Positions 39,925 through 46,178 of a stretch of DNA of 46,178 bases are shown here, in pieces. Position numbers and translations under genes: made by a program. Position 1 is the stretch's first letter, and each line of letters opens with the position of its first letter. The notes under the pieces were generated by a model that was not told the DNA's origin, did no database searches, and saw only the letters and a program-made list of their open reading frames with translations. This stretch comes from JBQTKD01 sp052389435 (lineage in GTDB: Bacteria; Actinomycetota; Actinomycetes; Sporichthyales; Sporichthyaceae), in the NCBI GenBank assembly GCA_052389435.1, contig JBQTIB010000062.1, positions 1-46,178 of the forward strand. The letters are read 5' to 3'.

Positions 39925-41514
39925 CTACCGTCGCGCGTGGCGTCCCCGACTGCGCGCCCGAGGCGCCGCCGGGCCGGCCGCGTGGCGGGTGACGCCGGTG
40001 GCCGCGGCGCCTGCGAGGAGCAGTCCCAGGCCCGCCGCCGCCAACGGCGCCGAGCCGCCTGCGCCGGTCTGCGGCAGGTCGGGGTCGTCGGGGTCGTCGG
40101 AGTCGTCGTCGAGATCGCCCGGGCCGACGGAGGCCGAGGCCAGGTTGATCGTCGCGAGGCTGTCGCCGTCCGAGGGCAGCACCCGCACCTGCAGCGCGCG
40201 TTCGGTGAACCTGCCGTTGGACCGCTGTTGGACGTTCACCCGGATCGAGAGGACCTGCTCCAACGCGTCGAAGATCGGGTCGAGCAGCGGTCCAACGACG
40301 TCCTCGAGCAGGTCGTCGACGGGGGCGAGCACCGTGTCGAGCAGTCCGTCGAGAACCGTGTCGAGCTGACCGGCGATGCCGGTGAGGTCGGTGATCGGAG
40401 TCAGGGCGCCGCCGAGCAGGGCGGAGCCCTGGCCGGTGACGGTGATGGCCTCGATCGCGTCGGTCAGGTCGTCCACGAGGTCCTCGACCGCGCCGGAGAC
40501 CAGATCGGCGACGTTGGAGACGATGCCCTCCAGGATCGTCGAGACCAGTTCGGTGTTCGGCGGCAGGTCGTTCAGGTCGAGGCCGAGAGCCTTCAGCAGT
40601 TCCTCGACGTCGACGGTGATCGTGCCGTCGGTCAGGTCCACGCGGACCGCCCCGGACCCGAGAGTGAGGTCCTGGTCCCCGACGATGTCCGACAGGATCG
40701 GGAGATTGCCCGCCGTCAACTGCGGATTCTCCAGACCGAGCGTGCCGAGCACCGGGGCCAGCAGGGTGTCCAGGTCCAGGCCGTTGAGCACGCCGTCGAG
40801 GCCGCCGACCTGACCCTGCAGGCTCCCGAGGTTCAGGCCGTCGAGCAGCCCCGCCAACAACGGGCTCTGCAGGTCGAGGGTGAGGTCGGCGATCTGGTAG
40901 TCGCCGCGCTGCCTGCCGTCCTCGCCCTTGTCCTGCTTGGCGTTGGCGGAGATCGCGCCGACCGTCAGGTCGAGGTCGACCAGGTCGCCGACCAGGTCGG
41001 TGCCCAGGGTCGATTCGAGCAGCCCGCCGAGGTCCAGCGTCGCGTTGGCGGGCGGGACGTCGTCCTCGCCGCCGACGGCGATGGCCCCGGAATCGGTCAC
41101 GGCGCCGGAGGCGCCGACCGCGCTTCCGTTGGACCTGGCGACGGCGGCCTGGTTGACCGCGCCGAGGCTCAGCAGACCGTTGCCCTCGAGCAGGTTCACC
41201 GGGCCGAGCGGAACGTCGAGTGAGTTCAGCAGGCTCACTTCGAGCGGGTTGAGGTCCTTGACCGTGCGGTCGTCGCCGTCGTTGACGGCCTTGGCGGACT
41301 TCAGGCTGACGATGTCGTCCAGGTCGATCCCCAGGGCGGATCCGGACAGAAACACGCCTCTCGCCTGGGAAACCGGCCGGTCGGCGGCTTGGGCGACGCC
41401 GGCTCCGCCGACGACGACGCCGGCGGACACGACCCCGGTCACGGTCACGGCCACGCCCTGACGGACGCGACGCGGCGCCGGCCGCTTGTGGCGGGGCTTG
41501 CGCTGTGCGGGCAC
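39925..41514 (-). CDS. Choice-of-anchor G-like secreted protein with LPQTG sorting signal
   Basis: 529 residues. Basic N-terminus and signal peptide (GVVSAGVVVGGAGVAQA) lead into a long region of Leu/Asp/Gly-rich repeats (DLVGDLVDLDLTVGAIS, LLDTVLAPVDDLLEDVVGPL) seen in choice-of-anchor G proteins. After an Asp-rich spacer comes LPQTG at about 480-484, a hydrophobic helix (APLAAAGLGLLLAGAAATGV) and an Arg-rich tail, that is, a sortase substrate signal. The two class F sortases 8 kb away are candidate partners. GTG 41512-41514 has AAGGAG five bases upstream, overlapped by a hairpin. Confidence 0.8.
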   Translation of the reverse strand: MPAQRKPRHKRPAPRRVRQGVAVTVTGVVSAGVVVGGAGVAQAADRPVSQARGVFLSGSALGIDLDDIVSLKSAKAVNDGDDRTVKDLNPLEVSLLNSLDVPLGPVNLLEGNGLLSLGAVNQAAVARSNGSAVGASGAVTDSGAIAVGGEDDVPPANATLDLGGLLESTLGTDLVGDLVDLDLTVGAISANAKQDKGEDGRQRGDYQIADLTLDLQSPLLAGLLDGLNLGSLQGQVGGLDGVLNGLDLDTLLAPVLGTLGLENPQLTAGNLPILSDIVGDQDLTLGSGAVRVDLTDGTITVDVEELLKALGLDLNDLPPNTELVSTILEGIVSNVADLVSGAVEDLVDDLTDAIEAITVTGQGSALLGGALTPITDLTGIAGQLDTVLDGLLDTVLAPVDDLLEDVVGPLLDPIFDALEQVLSIRVNVQQRSNGRFTERALQVRVLPSDGDSLATINLASASVGPGDLDDDSDDPDDPDLPQTGAGGSAPLAAAGLGLLLAGAAATGVTRHAAGPAAPRARSRGRHARR

Positions 41515-41523
41515 GCGAACTCC

Positions 41524-41549
41524 TTACTCGGTGGCAATCCACCAAGTAA
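41524..41549 (-). promoter_or_regulatory. Hairpin touching the ribosome-binding site of the LPQTG-protein gene
   Basis: TTACTCGGTGG-CAAT-CCACCAAGTAA has 11-bp arms with one mismatch. On the minus strand its 3' arm ends in the AA of the AAGGAG site of the gene starting at 41514. It may act as an operator or restrain translation. Confidence 0.5.
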
Positions 41550-41671
41550 TCGGAAGATTTCGAGCCGACCTGAGGATTCGTACCCATGGGAATGTTCTGG
41601 AAGACAAACCGGACCAACGATCTGACGGTCAATCAGCAGAGTCGGCCCGCGAATTGCACCGGTGTGTCCGG

Positions 41672-42178
41672 CTACGTACCCCCGTGCGCGAGGTGAGTTC
41701 CGAAGCCGCGACGGTGGTAGGTCAGCGGCAGTCCCTGCCCGCGCTCGGCCGCCACCACCTCCCCGAACGCCACGAAGTGGTCGCCACCCTCGACGAGCGT
41801 GGTCAGCTCGCACGCCAACCATCCGAGGGCGCCGACGAGCCGCGGCAGACCCTCGGCGACGGTCCATTCGATGCCCTCGAACTTGCCCGGGCCGCTCTTT
41901 CCGGCGAAGGCCAGCGCGTGCGCGGACTGCGTGGAGCCGAGCACGTTGACCCCGAAGCGGCGCGAAAGGTACAGCCGGGACAGCAGCTCCGAGGACCTGT
42001 CCAGGGCCACCAGCACCATCGGCGGATTCATCGACAGCGACGCGAAAGCGCTGACCGTCGTGCCGTAGGCGGCCGCGCCGTCCAGGGTCGTGACGACCGA
42101 GACCGGCGTCGCAACGCCGCCCATGACCTCGCGGAAGGCCTCGGTCAGATCGGCCTGCTCGAGCGGCTCGCTGTTCAC
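41672..42178 (-). CDS. Flavin reductase family protein (FMN-binding split barrel)
   Basis: 168 residues from GTG 42176-42178, preceded by the palindromic GGAGGATTCCTCC. The flavin reductase domain covers almost all of it: FREVMGGVATPVSVVTTLDG, GTTVSAFASLSMNPPMVLVA, the family block SRRFGVNVLGSTQSAHALAF and DHFVAFGEVVAAERG. Such enzymes supply reduced FMN or FAD to a two-component monooxygenase. No flavin monooxygenase is encoded nearby, so the partner is unknown. Confidence 0.85.
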   Translation of the reverse strand: MNSEPLEQADLTEAFREVMGGVATPVSVVTTLDGAAAYGTTVSAFASLSMNPPMVLVALDRSSELLSRLYLSRRFGVNVLGSTQSAHALAFAGKSGPGKFEGIEWTVAEGLPRLVGALGWLACELTTLVEGGDHFVAFGEVVAAERGQGLPLTYHRRGFGTHLAHGGT

Positions 42179-42293
42179 GGAGGAATCCTCCCCGTCGCGG
42201 CGCCGGGAGGCGCAACCGGGGCGTCGAGGCGCAGTTCGGCCGTTTCGGCATGCGCTCCGACCGGGCGGCCCGGGCGGCTGACACACTCCGCGG

Positions 42294-42692
42294 GTGAAGT
42301 GGTCTCGGTGGTTGCTCGGCGTCGGGTTCCTCGTCGCCGGCGTCGCGCACTTCCTGCGGCCCGACGGCTACGTCGAGATGGTCCCGTCCTACCTACCGGC
42401 CGCCCGCGAGTTGGTCTACCTCAGCGGCGTCGCGGAGATCGCCGGCGGAGTGGGCCTGTTGATCCCGCGACTGCGTCGCGCATCCGGGTGGGCCTTGATT
42501 CTGTTGCTGGTACTGGTCTTTCCGGCCAACGTGAACATGGCCCTGTACCCCGAGCGCTACGACGTTGCCGAGCCTCTGCTGTGGGCCCGTCTGCCCTTCC
42601 AGGCGGTGCTGATCTGGTGGGTCCACCGCGCAGCGGGCCTGTCGGCGGAACAGCGCCGGGATCGCCAGGTGGCCGAGCGGGGCGAGGACTAG
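42294..42692 (+). CDS. DoxX-like membrane protein
   Basis: 132 residues from GTG 42294 with no strong ribosome site. Four membrane helices; the first reads MKWSRWLLGVGFLVAGVAHF, followed by YVEMVPSYLPAARELVYLSG and AEIAGGVGLLIPRLRR, the DoxX pattern. The role is probably in membrane redox or oxidative stress; DoxX functions are poorly defined. It is divergent from the flavin reductase gene. The stop shares CTAG with the convergent glycosidase gene. Confidence 0.8.
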   Translation: MKWSRWLLGVGFLVAGVAHFLRPDGYVEMVPSYLPAARELVYLSGVAEIAGGVGLLIPRLRRASGWALILLLVLVFPANVNMALYPERYDVAEPLLWARLPFQAVLIWWVHRAAGLSAEQRRDRQVAERGED

Positions 42693-44062
42693 TTTTCCCG
42701 GCGCCAGACCAGGGCGTCGGAGACCGCCCGCTCGCGTCCGCCGGAGACTCTGTTGGCGAGTTTGCCGCGGATCGCCATGGTGGTCGAGCCGCCGCCGTCG
42801 AGGTTGGCCGCGTCCCGCATCCCCAGCGCGCGGGCGATCTTGGCCGCTTCGCGCAGGGTCACCCCGATGCTGCGCTTGGACCGGCCGTCGACGGTGGCGA
42901 GCACGATCTTCCCGTCCCAGGTGGTGCCCGCGATCGTGCGGGGATGACGGGAGAAGAAGTCGTCGGGCCGCCGGTAGGGCGCGACGATCGCCCCCTCGTC
43001 GAGAAGCTGGAAGCGGCCGGTCACGGCCGAGGTGGCCGGCGTCAGTTCGACCTTCTCGCCCTTCGCGTCGCGCAGCGAGTTCCGAATCTCGATACACCCC
43101 TCCTTCGCCAGCGCACGCAGCTTTCGCCCGGCGGCGCCGGTGGCCTGAATCGAGGTCTGCCCGCCGCGCAGGCGTAGGCCGCGGTGCTTCTGGACCCGCT
43201 CGACGCAGCCGTCGCGGCCGAGCAGAACCTCGGTACCCACGCCGCTCGGGGTGTGCCTGCCGAATCGCGCGGTGAACGCCGCGACCTGACCGGCGGCCTG
43301 GCACCGCCACTGCGATCGGGGCGAACGGCAGGCGGCCGGGACCCGCGGGAGCGCGTTCACCTTGGTCAGCTTCAGCGTGCCGCCGTCCGCGCCGACCAGT
43401 CGGCCCGACCAGTGCAGCTTCGCGACGCGCAACTCGTTGCGCTGGGAGTCGACCAGCAGCGTCACCTCGCGCTTCATCCCGGAGGGGTCGCTGAGGACCT
43501 TGCCGCCCGCGACGGTCAGCCCGACGGGGTTGCCCGGCCTGCGCGAGCCCAACGCGAAGTAGGAGGCGTTGACGCCCGCCAACGCGTTGGCCGCGCGGGT
43601 GAGGCGGGTAACCGGAGCGGTGGTCGCCACGGTCGCTGCGGACGTCGTGGTCAGCCGGCCGCGGGCCACCTGCGGGTCGATGGTCAGGACCCGGACCACC
43701 CACGGACCGACCTCGTTCTTGGCCCCGCGCCGCGACGCCTCGCCCCGCCGGATGACGGTCAACGTCACGCCCTTTGCGATGCGGCTCTCCGTGCGGGTCT
43801 CCCGCAGCTGTGGCGATCCCAACGGCAGCCGCTTCGCGACGCCGTTGCGCCGAACCGCGGCGGCGGCGCGTTTTTCGGGGGCCGCCGGAGCGAGCACAGC
43901 CGGCTCCGGCAATCCGAGCGGGGCCGACGGCGCGGACAGCACGCTCTCCTCGGCCGACGGCTCCGGAGCCGCCCCGCGCGCGGCGGGCGTGGTCGACAGG
44001 CCCGTCGCCGCAAGGGAAACGGCGAACAGGGCCATGGCGACCGAGCGAGGGTGGGAACGCAC
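42689..44062 (-). CDS. Secreted phosphodiester glycosidase (NAGPA domain), copy B
   Basis: 457 residues from GTG 44062. Signal peptide (AMALFAVSLAATGLSTTP) and Pro-rich linker, then the NAGPA domain: LAGVNASYFALGSRRPGNPV, DAANLDGGGSTTMAIRGKLA and RERAVSDALVWRREN. The overall layout and most motifs match copy A at 32642-34060 (NAVPRVPSACR against NALPRVPAACR; FGKRTPSGVGTEILL against FGRHTPSGVGTEVLL). The two copies are 8.6 kb apart on the same strand. Substrate unknown; wall or exopolysaccharide phosphodiesters are plausible. Confidence 0.85.
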   Translation of the reverse strand: MRSHPRSVAMALFAVSLAATGLSTTPAARGAAPEPSAEESVLSAPSAPLGLPEPAVLAPAAPEKRAAAAVRRNGVAKRLPLGSPQLRETRTESRIAKGVTLTVIRRGEASRRGAKNEVGPWVVRVLTIDPQVARGRLTTTSAATVATTAPVTRLTRAANALAGVNASYFALGSRRPGNPVGLTVAGGKVLSDPSGMKREVTLLVDSQRNELRVAKLHWSGRLVGADGGTLKLTKVNALPRVPAACRSPRSQWRCQAAGQVAAFTARFGRHTPSGVGTEVLLGRDGCVERVQKHRGLRLRGGQTSIQATGAAGRKLRALAKEGCIEIRNSLRDAKGEKVELTPATSAVTGRFQLLDEGAIVAPYRRPDDFFSRHPRTIAGTTWDGKIVLATVDGRSKRSIGVTLREAAKIARALGMRDAANLDGGGSTTMAIRGKLANRVSGGRERAVSDALVWRREN

Positions 44063-44121
44063 GCCCGAATCCTTGAGGGTGCGCGCCCGCCGAAACTGCA
44101 GAAGAAGAGATCATGAACGAC

Positions 44122-44151
44122 TCCGGGGCAACGGCTCACCTTCGCCCCGGA
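44122..44151 (-). terminator. Hairpin between the HupE-like gene and glycosidase copy B
   Basis: TCCGGGGC and GCCCCGGA pair across a 14-base loop. On the minus strand it lies 110 bases after the HupE-like stop and 60 bases before the glycosidase start. It may be a terminator or a leader structure. No clear T-run follows. Confidence 0.4.
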
Positions 44152-44260
44152 CCCACCCGGACAATCCGGGCGGAGCGGGATGACGCCTGCCCTCCGCGGA
44201 GATGACCATCGCGGTCTTGACAGGGCAGGCCCGAGCTCTCTGCGTACCCGACGGCGCGGT

Positions 44261-45343
44261 TCAGCGACTCTGCTCGGACAGCCACAGGTTCCCGAACTTC
44301 TCCACGGTCGCCGGGTCCACGCCGGCGCAGCGCAGGGTCCGGCTCTGGGTGGTGATTTCGACGGCGTTCGCGAGGTCCGCAACGGGTCCGGCGACCACGC
44401 CCTGCGTCTTCGCGACGTAGTCCCGGATGGGGTGCCAGTCTCCGGCGGTCAGGGACTGGCGGTAGCGGATGACCACGAAGCCGTCGCCGACGACGTGGCC
44501 GAAGTCCTGCTCGGAGAAGGTCTCCTCCGGTGCAAAGAAGGGCTGGTTCGGGTGCCCGCCTTCGAAGACCAACGGGGCTTCGACCTTTGCCACCGTGCAG
44601 TCTGCGTCGGCGGGAGCGCCGAGTTCGGCGTACGGGTCGCCGCCGTCGGCCTGCGCGGCGAGAACGCCCGCCGCCACCAGTCCGATCGCGATCACGCCGG
44701 TGTTCACCCCGCGCAGCACCTCGGGGCGGCGCACCCGCTCCCGCTGCCTGGTCACGTCCAGGAGCAGCAGACCGAGCAGCACCACGAGGGCGATGGCCAG
44801 CAGCTGCCCGAGTTCGATGCCGACGTTGAACGCGATCAGCCGGGCGAGTTGACCGTCCTCGGGCAGACCGAGGTCCTGGAACCGCGTGGAGAGCCCGAGG
44901 CCGTGCACCAGGCCGAAGGCGAAGACGCCGGCGCCGAACAGGGGCCAGTTGTACGGCTCGCCGCGCACGCCGACGATTCCGACGAACACGATGCTGAGCG
45001 CGATCACGACGTCGACGGCGGTTGCGCTGATCCGCCAGTCGGCCAGCGTCGCCACGATGAGGGTGATGCTGTGGCCGAGGGCGAACAGGCTGACGAACTT
45101 CGCGGCCCGTCGCGGGGCACCCGCGAGGACGACGACCGCCACGATGAACAGCAGGTGGTCCCAGCCGAGCAGCATGTGCTCCATGCCGATCGGAACGAAG
45201 TCCGGAGCGGACTTGCCCGAGACGTCGCCGATGCCGTGGGCGAAGGCCGGCCCTGTGCCGAGGAAGGAGACCAGGAGGAGAACAGCGAGGGCGAGCGAGC
45301 AGCGCACGGTGCGCGGCACCGCCCGCGCCGAGAGCGCGGACAT
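44261..45343 (-). CDS. HupE/UreJ-family membrane protein (metal transport) with C-terminal extension
   Basis: 360 residues from ATG 45341-45343. A signal peptide ends at PAFAHGIGD. HupE/UreJ motifs: GMEHMLLGWDHLLFIVAVVV, FALGHSITLIVATL and FGLVHGLGLSTRF, with histidines suited to nickel or cobalt. After about seven membrane helices an extracellular domain of about 120 residues follows (EGGHPNQPFFAPEETFSEQD, VVIRYRQSLTAGDWHPIRDY) that I cannot name. No urease or hydrogenase genes are present. The His-rich membrane gene lies just upstream on the same strand. Confidence 0.82.
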   Translation of the reverse strand: MSALSARAVPRTVRCSLALAVLLLVSFLGTGPAFAHGIGDVSGKSAPDFVPIGMEHMLLGWDHLLFIVAVVVLAGAPRRAAKFVSLFALGHSITLIVATLADWRISATAVDVVIALSIVFVGIVGVRGEPYNWPLFGAGVFAFGLVHGLGLSTRFQDLGLPEDGQLARLIAFNVGIELGQLLAIALVVLLGLLLLDVTRQRERVRRPEVLRGVNTGVIAIGLVAAGVLAAQADGGDPYAELGAPADADCTVAKVEAPLVFEGGHPNQPFFAPEETFSEQDFGHVVGDGFVVIRYRQSLTAGDWHPIRDYVAKTQGVVAGPVADLANAVEITTQSRTLRCAGVDPATVEKFGNLWLSEQSR

Positions 45344-45410
45344 GGTTGTGCCTTTCGAAACGGGCCGCATGCTCGATTCGGATGCGACCGCCGGAGACCG
45401 ACTCGGACCG

Positions 45411-46001
45411 TCAGAAACCGACGGCCCGCGGCGGGCCCCGCAGACCCTGGCCCCCGGCGCTCCGGCGCGACCGGCCCGGGCGCAACGTCCCGCCGACGGC
45501 GGGGAGGCGGCGCGGGGGAATCGGCCCGACGCGTGGAGGGACCGGCGCAGTCGCCCATTCGATGCAGGCTCGCGCCAACCGCGTCGCCCCGAGCCCGATT
45601 CCGGCGTGGAGTCCGACGCCGAGCAGCAGACTTGCAGCCGTGGGGCGCAGCCCCGCCCCGGAGTGCACCGCGGTTGCCAGTTCGAGAGCGGCGAAGACGC
45701 CGGCGGGTAGGAGCGCTCCCGGAAGGAGCCGCAGCGGGGCAGTTCGCGGGGCCGTCGGCTTCGGCAGAACGGTCAGGGCGAGGACCGACAGCGCCACCAT
45801 CGCGCCGGCGCCGACCGCGAGCGACGTGCTCCAGCCGTGGACGTGCCGGAATCCGTTGCCGTCGGTGGACGCGTGCGCATGCCCGAGGACGAACAGGGTG
45901 AGGTACCGGGCAGCGAGCCAGCCCAGCACGCCGAGACCCACCGCGATGGCGCCTGCCAGCAACGGCAGCGACCACTCGCGACGGCCGCCGGTGCACTCCA
46001 T
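45411..46001 (-). CDS. Membrane protein with a His-rich loop, unknown function
   Basis: 196 residues from ATG 45999-46001. Four membrane helices. The loop after the first helix reads LGHAHASTDGNGFRHVHGWS, with four histidines suitable for metal binding. The C-terminal 40 residues are basic and Pro/Gly-rich. It is 67 bases upstream of the HupE-like gene and may be a helper for the same metal. No named family recognised. Confidence 0.6.
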   Translation of the reverse strand: MECTGGRREWSLPLLAGAIAVGLGVLGWLAARYLTLFVLGHAHASTDGNGFRHVHGWSTSLAVGAGAMVALSVLALTVLPKPTAPRTAPLRLLPGALLPAGVFAALELATAVHSGAGLRPTAASLLLGVGLHAGIGLGATRLARACIEWATAPVPPRVGPIPPRRLPAVGGTLRPGRSRRSAGGQGLRGPPRAVGF

Positions 46002-46130
46002 GGTCCTATTGTCGGCCCCCGGCGCGGCTTGGTTCCCCGTCGGGCCCGCCCAACCGCCTAGGAGCGTGGGTCAGTAACACGCCCGGGTAGGTCCCACATC
46101 CGGACGGCGGTGCCGGCGACGATTGGTGCC

Positions 46131-46178
46131 GTGGGTACCGACGATTCGCTGTTCGAGATGGATCCGGTGGAGCGGCCG
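46131..46178 (+). CDS. Start of a gene running off the window
   Basis: GTG 46131 opens MGTDDSLFEMDPVERP, which continues past the window end. The 129-bp gap to the divergent membrane gene could hold its promoter, but no clear ribosome site is visible. Sixteen residues are too few to identify it. Confidence 0.35.
   Translation, partial: MGTDDSLFEMDPVERP

Noticed and set aside
44063..44260. Riboswitch before glycosidase copy B
   Set aside because: Only one simple hairpin (44122-44151) is visible, and no known riboswitch core could be matched by eye. The corresponding region before copy A has no similar structure.

Overview
The window is about 70 percent G+C, with GTG and TTG starts common, Shine-Dalgarno sites of the GGAGG type and some probable leaderless transcripts. 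Together with a DUF222/HNH endonuclease, class F sortases, a PucR-type regulator and actinobacterial catabolic genes, this points to a filamentous or soil actinomycete (Sporichthya- or Frankia-like; the genus is a guess). No rRNA, tRNA or CRISPR array was seen.

Layout. 1-1.8 kb: the 3' end of an IS5-type transposase abutting an MFS transporter, then a small Cys/Ala-Pro-rich protein. 1.9-4.05 kb: a repeat island with five 87-bp hairpin elements and four copies of a second repeat in both orientations, enclosing an AbiEi/DUF559-like gene. 4.06-7.5 kb: a family 2A encapsulin operon, in which a shell protein precedes a cysteine desulfurase carrying a roughly 420-residue disordered N-terminal extension with a duplicated DE-x-x-L-x-RLA-x-x-FF motif. 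7.7-13.2 kb: single genes for an epoxide-hydrolase-like protein, a DsbA-like protein, an XRE-cupin regulator divergent from a thioredoxin-reductase/methyltransferase fusion, and a glycerophosphodiesterase.

13.2-30.4 kb is a catabolic region. On the minus strand six closely packed genes (cyclase-family hydrolase, acyl-CoA synthetase, Zn alcohol dehydrogenase, a six-helix membrane protein, and orphan cytochrome-oxidase-like subunits III and IV) run away from a large ATPase/LuxR regulator. On the plus strand that regulator is followed by a toluene-4-monooxygenase-like diiron monooxygenase (alpha, gamma, effector, beta) that lacks its Rieske ferredoxin and reductase. After a DUF222/HNH gene come a phenylacetate-CoA ligase, an aldehyde dehydrogenase and an acyl-CoA dehydrogenase. 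The 10-bp palindrome TACGTACGTA occurs in both regulated-looking promoters, within a 28-bp near-perfect palindrome in front of the monooxygenase. The inferred logic is hydrocarbon hydroxylation, oxidation to aldehyde and acid, CoA activation and beta-oxidation. The substrate cannot be read from sequence.

30.5-46.2 kb is dominated by the cell envelope: tandem class F sortases sharing a 57-bp identical tract, an LPQTG-anchored choice-of-anchor G-like protein (a possible sortase substrate), two paralogous secreted phosphodiester glycosidases, an HtrA-type protease, a PucR-type regulator broken by an apparent one-base deletion, a lipoprotein substrate-binding protein without permeases, a flavin reductase, a DoxX protein and a HupE/UreJ-like metal transporter with a His-containing membrane neighbour. 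A second copy of the six-helix membrane protein lies beside the PucR gene.
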